A DNA stretch of 64,000 nucleotides from Hymenopus coronatus (lineage: Eukaryota > Arthropoda > Insecta > Mantodea > Hymenopodidae): the NCBI GenBank assembly GCA_030762935.1, contig CM060900.1, forward strand, positions 392,387,632 to 392,451,631. Direction: 5' to 3'. Positions within the stretch are counted from its first letter, which is position 1. Each line of letters starts with the position of its first letter. Both the position numbers and the translations under genes were made by a program. The notes beneath the pieces were generated by a model. That model worked only from the letters and a program-made list of their open reading frames with translations, had not been told where the DNA came from and made no database searches. Shown in pieces: positions 22,281-31,774 of the stretch.

Positions 22281-22643
22281 GGTAATTCTGCACAACGGCT
22301 CTATTAATTCTACCGTCTGATAAACGGAGATACGTCGGAGTATATATAGCAGGAAATAAAAGCGAAATGTGTAGATTGTGGTTAAAACACAAAAAGTAAT
22401 TTAAAATCGGTTAATATATAGATAGTCTTCAATTCAGATCCAGAAAAGACCATGAATTCAATACAATACATAGAAAGTCTACAAATAAGATCCAGCAAAG
22501 ACTGAGAATTCAATATCTGCCAAATTATACGTAAATCAGAGTAATCCTACACCTTCTCATTTTTGTTTCCTACTATAGATACCAATATGGTAGTTCCCGT
22601 TTTGCAGACGTCAGAATTAATAGAGCCGTTGTGCAGAATTACC
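22281..22643. mobile_element. 363-bp MITE with about 46-bp terminal inverted repeats
   Basis: The left arm 22281-22327 starts GGTAATTCTGCACAACGGCT and the right arm 22598-22643 is its inverse with only about four mismatches. The interior has no ORF and includes a two-copy direct repeat of AGATCCAG..AAGAC (22436 and 22489). Related ends occur at about 19885 and 22755. No clear target duplication was seen, and the superfamily is unknown. Confidence 0.8.
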
Positions 22644-23127
22644 TTAAAATGTAAAGCATCATGTAGGTAAACAGAAAACACAAATAATCATGTACGCATT
22701 GGCAGAAACACAACAAGAAGTAGGGGTAAGGTAGGTATTTCATTTAGCATTCGCCAGAATTAAGAGTAGTCGCGTAGAATTACCAAAAATCCCTTGTGTA
22801 GTCAAAGTCCACTTTTACTAAATTATTTTAACTGTAGCCTTATAACCACCCTATATATACAAGTCCTCATAGAACATTCTACCTACCACTTGAACCTATC
22901 ATTGTATATTCCCTTGAAGAACAATCCACATTTATTCTTCAAGCTGAGTTTAGTTTCATCCATATTCGCACTATTTACTCAACTTCAGAGTTGTTGTTGT
23001 TGAAGCTTGTTTAAAGAGGCGACTGCCAGCCAGATCGTATAGCTACAGCTTCTCTTGGTCTCTAATAGGAAGTGGAAAAGAAAAAGATGAAACAAGTACG
23101 ATTACCGGAAGTGAATATGGAGCGGAT

Positions 23128-23460
23128 TCAAAATTTCATGCGTGTACGTGTAATAAAACGAAATAAAGCCTTCGAATGGGCGGAGAGAAAGGAACCAGAA
23201 GCGAGGGGATCTGAAACGGGCCAGTTGGAAATATTTTTTGTAACTGAGAGAGAAACTGGTGCGATGCTGCAGCGTGTAAAGGGCACGCAAAAAAAAATGT
23301 GGTTAATGTCAGCTACTTGCCCGCAGGCACACCTGTCAGAATCACATAAACGGATTAGATATAAGTAAGCCGGGGTCAGAGCCACATGTAATAAAGCGCG
23401 AAAATAATAAGAAAACCCAATTTTCGGTAAGCGCGGAGTGTGTGATAGGGAGTGTACCAA
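23128..23460 (-). CDS. LINE ORF2 C-terminal zinc-finger region (frameshifted)
   Basis: The segment carries DRCACGQVADINHIFFCVPF, a C-x-C-x8-H-x4-C cluster. This cluster lies after RNase H in many I/R1-type ORF2 proteins and is thought to bind the element RNA. It is in a different frame from the RNase H segment at 23544-24209, so a frameshift separates them. It belongs to the LINE at 22991-27890. Confidence 0.75.
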   Translation of the reverse strand: MVHSLSHTPRLPKIGFSYYFRALLHVALTPAYLYLIRLCDSDRCACGQVADINHIFFCVPFTRCSIAPVSLSVTKNISNWPVSDPLASGSFLSAHSKALFRFITRTRMKF

Positions 23461-23543
23461 TTGTATAGAGGGAAGTTCCGGTCGGCGTCCGGAAGCTTCC
23501 CGGGCTAACCTTTACAAGTCCGAGGAAATGTCACACGGAGGTG

Positions 23544-24209
23544 TTAGAAGATCGGGTGTAAAATCCGCAGTCGCAGTGGCCGTCCTAGCTGCGGCATCCT
23601 TACAATATCATTACCCTTGATGCCGACATGCCTAGGTATCCAAACGAACGTGATCTCTGTGGAACGCGATAAACGGTGAATGAGGTTAAGTATAAGAATT
23701 TCATAAACTTGTCGACGGATCCTCTGAAAGGGACAGGCAAGGGCTAGAAGGAGGCTAAGACAATCTGTAAAAATAAGGGCCCGATGTGGAGGTGAGGACT
23801 GGAGCGTCACAAGGGCCTGATATAGGGCAATAGCTTCAGCAGAATATATAGATGTACACGAGTGTAATCTCCAAGTACGAGGGGTTCGCGTGGTCCAGCT
23901 GTAAATACCCGAACTGACTCCATCCGGCGTTTTGGAGCCATCTGTAAAAATTATCCGCAACGAAACAGACGGGGTGGATGCAAGGTAGGGTGATATAAAT
24001 TCCCACCAGGTCCTGTCAGCGTCAGTGAATGAGCCCTGAAAAGATGTAGTGTCAATGGTTATTGTGGAGGGGGGGTAGGGAATTCTACGGCCAATCCAGT
24101 AGATATACCGGGCGGACCGGTGTCCGGTAAATGTGATCATAGGAAAGAAACGATGCCAGACACCGGACCAGCGGTATAGGGATTTCCGCGTCAATCGGAT
24201 GAGAATCAC
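23544..24209 (-). CDS. LINE ORF2 RNase H domain segment
   Basis: The frame starts inside ORF2, after a frame break near 24209-24085. Catalytic landmarks of RNase H type I are visible: IIFTDGSKT (first Asp), YSAEAIALYQAL (Glu), LIFTDCLSLLLAL (second Asp) and FVWIPRHVGIKGND (last block, where PGH is PRH). The domain removes RNA from the RNA-DNA hybrid during retrotransposition. After GND the frame departs from the family pattern, marking another frameshift near 23600. Its presence places the LINE in an RNase H-bearing clade (I, LOA, Ingi or relatives). Confidence 0.85.
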   Translation of the reverse strand: MILIRLTRKSLYRWSGVWHRFFPMITFTGHRSARYIYWIGRRIPYPPSTITIDTTSFQGSFTDADRTWWEFISPYLASTPSVSLRIIFTDGSKTPDGVSSGIYSWTTRTPRTWRLHSCTSIYSAEAIALYQALVTLQSSPPHRALIFTDCLSLLLALACPFQRIRRQVYEILILNLIHRLSRSTEITFVWIPRHVGIKGNDIVRMPQLGRPLRLRILHPIF

Positions 24210-24347
24210 GGAGAATCGCTAACAGCCGGGTCAGTTTAGGTAAGAGAATGTTACGCGAAGATGTTAATAAATCGGCAATCAGGCGGCAGCGAAGAGTAAA
24301 CTGACGATGCGGAGCATCGTTAGTAGGAAAATAACGTTGGGTGAGGA

Positions 24348-26297
24348 TTAAGGCGGGACGGCCAGGGATATTAAAAATAATATTGTAAAGCTGATAAAAA
24401 AGGACGAAAATTTCGCCCGGAGGCCCTTCGTAGCCAAGGGTGCCAAGAGAAGCCCGTACTCTATGCGAGAAAAGATCAACGGGGAGAAAAGGCGGAGCAA
24501 GACCAAGGGGGCGGTGCCCCAATGGCGCACCGCCATCGCCTTAAACAAAGATTTTAAAGATTGTAACGTCGATAGAAGACATTTGTAATGTGCGGTAAAA
24601 TGGAGGTCTTGTTGGAGTAACACACCGAAGAATTTAGTAGTTGTGACCGCATGCAGGTCGAGATTATTGAGGTGGAGGGAGACTCTCGGAGGGCGCATCG
24701 TGCGCTGAAACTTAAGAAAGCGGGTTTTTGTGAGGTTAACGGATAGACCCAGGGTAGCGAGGAAGTCAAGGACGCGTTGACAATCGGATTCAAACGTGCG
24801 CAACATCGCGTGTGAACGCGGCGAGATCACGTGGTATAATATGCTGTCATCCGCATATTGGAGAACCCGTAAAGAGACCGACACCTCCGAAACAATATCG
24901 CCCACATAGAGTGTATAAAGTAAAGGACTAAGGGTGGAACCCTGAATGAGCCCTTGGGAGGTGAAACGTGCGTGGGTGTATGGGAGGCGGGGAAATAGCG
25001 TACATCGTTGGTTAACATGTAACGCGGCGATGACACGACAAATCGGGGGAGGAAGTCCGATGGCCCGTAAACGTTGCAAAAACAGAGGAAGGGAAACATG
25101 GTCGTACGCAGAGGAAACGTCAACAAAGAGCGCTAGGACGTGTTTGCCGGTACCGAACGCGATGTAGACATCGGTGAGGAAAGTATATAGAGGGAAAGTA
25201 GTACCGCAACCCTTACGAAAGCCATATTGTGTGCGCGGCCATAAGTGATATCGCTCCAGGAAGAAGCTCAGACGATCCTGTAGAATTTTCTCAAAAATTT
25301 TACGTAGAGTTTGAAGTAGACAGATCGGACGGTAGTCTATCAGGGAATGACCAGAGCGACCCGGTTTTAAAATAGGAAGAATAATGACTTCCTGCCAGGA
25401 CGATGGGACCGAGCCAGAGCGTAACACCAGCGTAAAAACCCGTGCCAAAAGTGTGTACAAAGATTCCGGTATTAGCTTCAGAAAAGTATAGGTGAGCCCG
25501 TCTGCCCCCGGGGCAGACTTATCAGATTTATTCTGTAATGCTAAACGCGTTTCCGATGGTGTGATAGGCAGTAGTAACGGATCCTCGTGATCTATAACCG
25601 ACACGGCAACCTGCGAATCCGCCGATTCGTAATCCGGAGTAATCATTCTAAGAAATTGTTCTTGGAGGGCCGGATTCCCCTCTAAAGGCGATAGCCGTCG
25701 GGAGATATGGGAACGCTTATACCAAGCAAGTTGACACCATAGTTGAGGTACCGGGGTGGACGATGTAATGGAATTGCAGTAGTTCGCCCAGGCAGCTCGT
25801 TTAATGCGTCTAAGTTGTCTACGAGTTCGGACCTCGGTGCGTTTAGCCAAAAAGTATGCCTCCGCGGTACGAAGATGATGATATCTGGTGTATGCCAAAC
25901 GTTTTTCTGCGACCAGACGAGAACATTCCGCTGTCCAGCAGGGCGGTTTCTGTACTTTAGGTAAATAGGTTTCAACTAGAGGATGAAAAGTATCGCGGTA
26001 CTCATATAACGCAGACTCTATAAGGTTGTAAGTAACGGCGGAGTCAGGGATATCGTCCGTAATGTTCCGCATAGAACGCCGAAAATGTTCTGGATCCACC
26101 GCCCCCCGCCGGCAGCGCCGGAAGAGGGCTGGACCCCGGCGTCGGGTAGCTGTATATTGAATAACAAAAGGAAAGTGGTCACTCCCCAGCGTGTCCGTAT
26201 GGCGAGTCACAGTCGTATGGGGGGCGATGTCCGGGGTAGCGAAAAATAAGTCAGGAGATGTGTCCGTCTGTCCCGGAGCACCTATGCGAGTCGTCAT
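24348..26297 (-). CDS. LINE reverse transcriptase (ORF2 core), open for 649 codons
   Basis: The frame begins inside the endonuclease, with the final SDH block as GSDHFPFVIQY at residues about 39-49. It proceeds through the RT: KSAPGADGLTYTFLKLIPES (fingers), DYRPICLLQTLRKIFEKIL, FVDVSSAYDHV (motif A with catalytic Asp), QGLIQGSTLSPLLY (motif B) and LQYADDSILYHV (motif C, YADD). The thumb block includes TKFFGVLL. This enzyme performs target-primed reverse transcription at the nicked chromosome. Length and motif order are normal, and no stop interrupts the core. The true start codon lies upstream in the endonuclease, from which it is separated by frame breaks near 26300-26390. Confidence 0.9.
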   Translation of the reverse strand: MTTRIGAPGQTDTSPDLFFATPDIAPHTTVTRHTDTLGSDHFPFVIQYTATRRRGPALFRRCRRGAVDPEHFRRSMRNITDDIPDSAVTYNLIESALYEYRDTFHPLVETYLPKVQKPPCWTAECSRLVAEKRLAYTRYHHLRTAEAYFLAKRTEVRTRRQLRRIKRAAWANYCNSITSSTPVPQLWCQLAWYKRSHISRRLSPLEGNPALQEQFLRMITPDYESADSQVAVSVIDHEDPLLLPITPSETRLALQNKSDKSAPGADGLTYTFLKLIPESLYTLLARVFTLVLRSGSVPSSWQEVIILPILKPGRSGHSLIDYRPICLLQTLRKIFEKILQDRLSFFLERYHLWPRTQYGFRKGCGTTFPLYTFLTDVYIAFGTGKHVLALFVDVSSAYDHVSLPLFLQRLRAIGLPPPICRVIAALHVNQRCTLFPRLPYTHARFTSQGLIQGSTLSPLLYTLYVGDIVSEVSVSLRVLQYADDSILYHVISPRSHAMLRTFESDCQRVLDFLATLGLSVNLTKTRFLKFQRTMRPPRVSLHLNNLDLHAVTTTKFFGVLLQQDLHFTAHYKCLLSTLQSLKSLFKAMAVRHWGTAPLVLLRLFSPLIFSRIEYGLLLAPLATKGLRAKFSSFFISFTILFLISLAVPP

Positions 26298-26305
26298 GTG
26301 GGAAT

Positions 26306-26782
26306 TCAGCAGAGTCCATTGGGAAGTCGTCGCAAGGGGTGTCGGTGACGTTGCAATGGTGATATCTGATGGAAGTTAGCGATATTGAAATCCCCGCATA
26401 TGATCTGGTGATGTGACTGAGGAGCCAGGTATGCCTCCCATTCCAGTACAGTGAAGCGTCGACCCGTCGTGTACACTCCTAAAATTGCAAGATCACCCAG
26501 GACCACCCGGACAGCTTCTAAATGTGGGGGACAGCAAATATCTGTATCCCAACTATGGTCGGAGAGATTAGTAGCTACACCAATAGCTACGCCCCCACCC
26601 GGGGTAGCACGATCATTGCGATACCACTGGTATCCAAGAATATTTAAAGAATGATGCAAATCCAACCAAGTTTCGGTAATGATAATAACATGTGGTCTGA
26701 CCCGCGGTAAAAGGCAAAGTAAATCTGGGATTTTACGGTGTAGACTACGTGCATTCCAGTAAAGGAGCCGAAAAACGTGCAT
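26306..26782 (-). CDS. LINE ORF2 N-terminal endonuclease (APE type)
   Basis: The start Met at 26782 is plausible for ORF2, being followed directly by FRLLYWNARSLHRK, the N-terminal strand with the catalytic Asn. IITETWL carries the metal-binding Glu and CGDFNIANF the catalytic Asp-x-Asn. After that block the frame is lost; the normal continuation (TDTPCDDFPMDSAEFP) is in another frame near 26350-26300, so there is a small indel cluster around 26360-26390. The domain nicks the target DNA to prime reverse transcription. Confidence 0.85.
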   Translation of the reverse strand: MHVFRLLYWNARSLHRKIPDLLCLLPRVRPHVIIITETWLDLHHSLNILGYQWYRNDRATPGGGVAIGVATNLSDHSWDTDICCPPHLEAVRVVLGDLAILGVYTTGRRFTVLEWEAYLAPQSHHQIICGDFNIANFHQISPLQRHRHPLRRLPNGLC

Positions 26783-26938
26783 GTCGTTAAATCTGTACTA
26801 TCTTAGAAATTCAATTGATTTTTTTTAGCGATAACAGAGTGTGTAAGAGTGAATCTGGAGCCTCCCCAAAACGTTTATTGAACAGTATGCGGAGATCCCG
26901 GAAATCCTTATACCGGGACGTAGAGGGCCTTTGTGGGC

Positions 26939-27875
26939 TCATAGGTATGACACAAACCTCCGCCCGCGCGGCAGGTCTATGAGTGACAGCAACAGGTACC
27001 CCTGAAGGGTGGTCTTTCCCGTCATCATATCTGGCGTAATGGCGCTATTGGGTCCCTTAGGGGCCGAAGGCCATCGGCCATGTGGTGCCCAGCGGGCTAA
27101 AACCCAATCATTGAGTATAGGTGACTGCGCCTCCATGCATTTACGCTTGGTCGACACAGAAGGAGTCATATAAGAAGCTCGTGACATCGGGGGCGAAGTC
27201 CCCCGTGTCTCGACTGAGGGGTCTGAGACAACAGGGAAAGCCTCCTTCCCGCGACCAGCAGCCTGGCGGTCGGTGTATGTGCGCATCACTCTCGCATAGG
27301 ACGTGCGACCTAGTACCATTTCTCTAGCTTCGTAGCGCGATACTGGTAGTTCGGCTATTTTAGTCGCAATCTGAGATTCCAGCTTGTAGGCGGGACATTT
27401 ATCTAACTGGTCTGCGGCACGGGCCTGTTTACAATTAATACAGCGTAGCTGGTCTGATAAACAGGCCAGCTGCGCATCCATGATCTTGTCCGCATTTCAG
27501 ACATTGTTTTGTGTTTCGGCAAAATTTTGCCCTATGGTGGAATTTGCCGCAATTTGTGCACACCCTCACCCTTTCGGTGTACGTGTTCACAGGAAATCTT
27601 TGAAAGCATAGATAGATATGTGAAGGCAGTCTCTGTGCCCGGAATGTTATCTTTAGGGTACGTGTGGGTACATACGTATTAACCACATTTTCCTGAGTGC
27701 GGCGATTAAAGCGGTGTACATGATGTACATGTAACTGCCCCGTAGCACGCAAATGGGTACTCAATTCCTCTGACGTAATATCTAGATCAATGCCGCGCAC
27801 CACCCCCGTAACAAAAGGATTATAATAGGGAATGGAAGAATGCGTGTCATGTGATGTATCAAAATCAGAGTCCAA
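26939..27875 (-). CDS. LINE ORF1 gag-like protein with CCHC knuckles (one frameshift)
   Basis: Two overlapping frames (27875-27435 and 27481-26939) make one ORF1 with a shift near 27475. The first half has GVVRGIDLDITSEELSTHL, the RNA-recognition-like region common in these gag proteins. Zinc knuckles follow: CTNCGKFHHRAKFC (a regular C-x2-C-x4-H-x4-C), then CLKCGQDH at the shift and CINC...KC after it. The remainder is Ser/Pro-rich. The protein would coat the element RNA. There is no ATG at 27875, where the codon is TTG and the frame runs on into the (AT)(GT) repeat, so the N-terminus is missing here. Confidence 0.85.
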
Positions 27876-27888
27876 AAATTTATTAGCA

Positions 27889-27911
27889 TATATATATGTG
27901 TGTGTGTGTGT
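27889..27911. repeat. (AT)n(GT)n microsatellite at the LINE 5' break
   Basis: The run ATATATAT then GTGTGTGTGTGTG directly abuts the point where ORF1 of the LINE loses its N-terminus. Its inverse-type partner, (AT)n(AC)n, is at 28727-28789. Confidence 0.9.
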
Positions 27912-28369
27912 TAAGGGAAGGGGTTGTAGATGAACTTAAACAGTGTATCCAGGGACATAGTGGTTTGTTAGTAGAAGATTAATTTTATATTTCCCCCTAT
28001 GAATTGTTGACAACCTCTAAATGTGTGGGCTGTCAATGTGCCTGATTTGGTATTTCGAAGAGAATGAAGCCAATAACCATTAAGGTGATACTTTGTCAAC
28101 AGAAAATAGTTACGATGATTATTAGCGGTTTTATGCCTTTATCTTCTGCATTAAGTGAAAAACAAAAATGAAATGTGAGCATTGGAGAGACTTTTCAATG
28201 CTAGCCTCAAGATGAAGAGATTTGGGTATTCTTTAGTGTGCGCCGAACTTACGCAGGCCTCAGAGTATAGCGTTATATACTCCTTGGAGGATATGTGCAT
28301 TTCTTCGGTTGACGTTCTAAGGTGGCCGACGCGTGTAATACGAAATACACTATTGGAGCATTGATCACT
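27912..28369. other. Unassigned stretch between LINE and inverted fragment
   Basis: No domain in the short frame 28182-28364. It could be further LINE 5' untranslated sequence in the plus orientation or old target DNA. Confidence 0.3.
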
Positions 28370-28723
28370 GGATTGTAAACAGCAAATAAGATATTACTCT
28401 GAAGTTCGGTTGTGTGTGACGTGTGTTTCATACACACGTCTCGTTCAAGGCGTCTCCTAGTTCTTCACTTGTGCTTGTGTGGGACCTCTTGTGTGTGTTT
28501 TTGCTTTAATTTTTTGTGCTGGTGTTGACTTTTGAGGTAGTGTTTCAGACATAATTTGACTTTGGCCTCCCAGGAGGAGTTAGGCCCCCAGGAAGGGGTC
28601 CTTGCATCAGAGATGCAGGATCTCATAGTGATTCATTCTCATTCCCCATCGAGCGACGGTATGGAGACCGATATTGTAACCAATGCCGATATTTTGGTAT
28701 CGACACCAACTACTTCCACTCTG

Positions 28724-28726
<3 letters not shown>
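28370..28726 (+). mobile_element. Probable inverted 5' piece of the adjacent LINE
   Basis: A G+T-rich leader is followed by an open frame whose ATG at 28613 encodes about 38 residues. These run MQDLIVIHSHSPSSDG and later LVSTPTTSTLQ before entering the (AT)n repeat. An acidic, Ser/Thr-rich start of this type is usual ahead of LINE gag domains. Its composition matches the LINE at 22991-27890. That LINE, on the opposite strand, begins its ORF1 just after its own (AT) run, so the two pieces may be the halves of one ORF1 facing away from each other. Confidence 0.5.

Positions 28727-28789
<63 letters not shown>
28727..28789. repeat. (AT)n(AC)n microsatellite
   Basis: About 25 AT units followed by five AC units. 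The overlapping frames through it give poly-Ile-Tyr and are not genes. Confidence 0.97.
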
Positions 28790-30228
28790 AAATAAAACAT
28801 TAAATTTATTTGTAATTCATCATTTTTGTGGTGCACAGCTTTCCTCTAAAATGTTCAAATTGAGCTTGATGTATAAGACAAAATAAATTGATGAAAAGCA
28901 TTACTTAAGAATATCTTAGTGTGAAACACGGCTAAACCGACTATATTTAATAAATATGAATTTTCATATAATCCAACAGTGCAAACTTCCCAATGTTCCA
29001 TACAGGGTTCAAAACCGTACTACCTTTTAAAGCATGTTATACAGCGGCTTAAGTATCTACCCCTGAGAGTAAATTCCAATGAAATTGTAATGAGATGCAA
29101 TAACTTTAGCTTATGGAGGTAAAACAGTGATTAAAGAAAGGTTTAAGGGGTCTTAAAATGCTAAAATGGTTAGATATAAGCAGAAAAAATATATGGGGAC
29201 TTATATATGAACTAAATATTTGTAAATACTATTGAGCGAGTAAAAGTGCTATATTAGGGTTATAATGTCTAAACTCTGTTTTTTTGGGGTTTAACTTCTT
29301 GACACATTTTCGTTTTCAAACCGTTCCACATGACCCAGTTTTTGGAATAAACCAAAGATATGTTATATATCTGTTTATATATAACAGGAGGAAAAATTAC
29401 CTCAAGGGACAACAACCGAGTTAAACTAGATTCATAAAAATCCAAGTTTTCAACCATCTTAACTCTGTGGTCTTAGTCAGTAGTGCTAGTTTTTGCATGC
29501 ACTACAGTTTATGTAGAATGAATAGCATATATGTATATTATAAGGACTAGAAGTCTTAAAAAAGAAACTCTGGTGGCTTCATAATCTGAAAACGAGGAGA
29601 AAGCAATGGAAAACACTTCTTTACATTGCTTCGGATTGCTTTGAAATCCCACAACAAAAAAGGCCTTACACAGACAGAGCGACACAGAAATATCACTAGA
29701 GGGCAGATCCGGGTGACCATTTTCAATGAGGTTGACTTACCTAGTAATGTAATATCTATGTGTGTTGAAGGGGAGAGTGTGAGACCCGATGTAAAAAAAA
29801 CCGGCTGTGGTTGCTTGCAGTCCATGGCTTAAAAACCCGGAAACCTCTACATTCTACTTCTTTAACGCCGGCCGTTAAAGCCTAAGTATAAATATGTCTA
29901 TTGTTTATCGCTATTAATACAGCTGAATTACATTTTCAATATAGGCCTAAATCGTCAACAGCTTAAATACAAATCACAGACAACGTTTCAGAGATCAATG
30001 TTGTTTCAATAATGAGAAGGTTAAGTGACTCACAATATAGAACAAATTCTAAAGTAAAGCAAGAAAAAAGTAAGGGGTTAATTGGAAAGTGAAAGAAGTT
30101 AAACAGCTTTTTTTCTACAACATTGCACCACAAAAGAAAAAATAGAAGGTATTTATTGTGCTGCTACTAATATAGATTCTACTAATAAAGAAATAAGGGA
30201 CACACGTATGTTTGGACAGTGTAGAGAC
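28790..30228. other. Noncoding stretch
   Basis: No gene recognised. The overlapping opposing frames at 29556-29832 show no domain. Confidence 0.35.
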
Positions 30229-31535
30229 CAATGGCGTCTCGTGTGTTATGACATTGGGGGTTAAAAGAAACTATGATTGTAAACAACAAACTATTTAAAA
30301 TTATATAAATATCTTACCTTATAGTCATTAACCCACATGATATGTACCGCCTACTAATGTGGTGCAGATGGAATGTTTGTACCTAAAATCCACCCTTCTT
30401 TTTTTTCTGGATAGCAAAACGGTACATCACCTCATTAAAACACACTAGCTGGTTGATCATCTCCTTTTCTATGGACAGTGTTGCAGGTGCCTTCATCTAT
30501 CTTCAGCCATCGTACTTATTAGAATTTTTTTTTATCCTTTTTGACGAAGAAAAAATATTTCCGCTTCAGCTGATGACATTGGGATCGTAATTATCAGTTT
30601 AAAGAGTTTGGTTAATCTCTCCGAGGCAGTCATTCAAAGTATTTTCTAGTACACACCCGAGTAACTCAGGTGCTCTCCTTACACTTCGGAAGTCATCTCT
30701 AGCATAAATTGTTCTAAGTTCTGTTTCTAATTTGGTTTTATCAAGAAACGGATATGAATTAGTGATATAGTGCAAGGTTTCGTCTGGAAACATCGTGTTA
30801 AAGTTGCAGAAATTTTCATATCCCAACAAAGTTGCAACTTTCAAATGTATAATAAACTGAAATCTATCTTATGTTTGATTAACTATTACATAGCAGACTT
30901 CTTTTGACGCACTCTTCTAGACTGACGAGAACCAGGGACAAGATACCGTTTATTCTTGTTTGCACAGATATATGATAGTTTGGATTATTGATCCAAGAAT
31001 CTGTCTATTTAATGCTACCTGTTCATTATGTTTTATTGTCTGAAGACGTGCAGCTTCGGAAAAAAACGTGGTCAATCCGATGTCTTCCTAAGACCTGAAA
31101 TTTCTCTTTATTTAACAAATGCACCTTTGACTCTTGTTGTTTGATTGCTTTTAAATAAAGTTACTTTTATCACATATACTTTTTGTGCCCCACTCCAAAT
31201 CTTTTTCACTGAACATGATGCAAACATAACAATACATTTTGTTTGTTTTACAATTACCCGTAAGCCAGGAGAACCTCTCATACTATGAAGATTGAAATTG
31301 GCGTGTTCGCTTTTTGTTAACCTCCTTAATATTTAATTTTGGAGTAGGCCGTTTCGCTTTCAGCTCGCATCTTTCTTCATACGTATAATCTGATAGAGAC
31401 TTTGACCGTAAGATGTTTACCAATTCTAATGTTTGTAATGTTACCGAATAAGGGTCTGTTGGCCGCGTAACGTCAGGCAGCCAACCTTTGCATCTCAAAG
31501 GTGTAATGTTTAGCGTAATGGATCATATATAGTTG
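30229..31535 (-). pseudogene. hAT transposase relic, TTF-zinc-finger type (52-kDa-repressor-like)
   Basis: Minus-strand reading shows the whole family layout in broken frames. First is an N-terminal segment with YEERCELKAKRPTPKLNIK (31380-31320), then YERFSWLTGNCKTN and MYCYVCIMFSEKDLEWG (31285-31190), the TTF-type zinc-finger block. A KHNEQVALNRQ segment lies near 31050. The open frame 30844-30599 holds FLDKTKLETELRTIYARDDF, the linker before dimerisation. PMSSAEAEIFF near 30575-30545 and ATLSIEKEMIN near 30480-30450 form the dimerisation domain. Catalytic middle parts are largely deleted. CAATGGCGTCTCGTG at about 30229 resembles this group's terminal repeat. Its 5' end is present again, inverted, at 37020-37190. 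Confidence 0.85.
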
Positions 31536-31575
31536 GTATTGCGAAAAGGAGGAAAGGCAACGCACTCATAGGGTG
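31380..31575 (-). repeat. hAT 5' region, left arm of a 5.4-kb-spaced inverted pair
   Basis: Compared with the inverse of 37020-37190, the best block is AGTTGGTATTGCGAAAAG and the following GGAAAGGCAACGCAC. The similarity continues outward through CCGCGTAACGTCA and AGGGTCT into hAT coding sequence. The arms are clearly homologous but diverged. Confidence 0.85.
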
Positions 31576-31774
31576 GTGTGGAAAGCAGGAAATTTACAAT
31601 TAACAGTATATGCCTTAGGAAACGTAACCATAGCAAGGCGGAGAAACCCAGAAATATACAATGAGGCAGCGCATCGATAGGAATATGGGGGAAACGCTGA
31701 TATATGCAATTATATGCGTCAGGGAGAGCATATACTGTTGGCAGTAATGAATCGTTGTTTTCCTCACCTATAAG

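Larger units (their letters stand above)
22991..27890 (-). mobile_element. Nearly full-length I/LOA-like LINE (RNase H-bearing)
   Basis: Reading the minus strand from 27890 to 22991 gives gag-like ORF1, APE endonuclease, reverse transcriptase, RNase H and a terminal zinc-finger motif. It ends in a (CAA)4 simple-repeat tail at 23002-22991. A 3' short-repeat tail and RNase H are typical of the I-group clades. Base composition is visibly richer in G+C than the surrounding DNA, suggesting a young or differently biased insertion. The 5' side ends abruptly at an (AT)(GT) microsatellite at 27889-27911; the missing 5' portion may be the inverted block at 28370-28726. A handful of frameshifts interrupt ORF1 and the endonuclease, but the RT frame is open for 649 codons. 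Confidence 0.9.

Noticed and set aside
26191..26654. Plus-strand frames opposite the LINE endonuclease
   Set aside because: They are antisense shadows of a recognised coding region.
28556..28886. Overlapping frames on both strands rich in Ile-Tyr around 28.73-28.79 kb
   Set aside because: They are translations of the (AT)n repeat and have no independent support; only the ORF1-like start before the repeat was kept.
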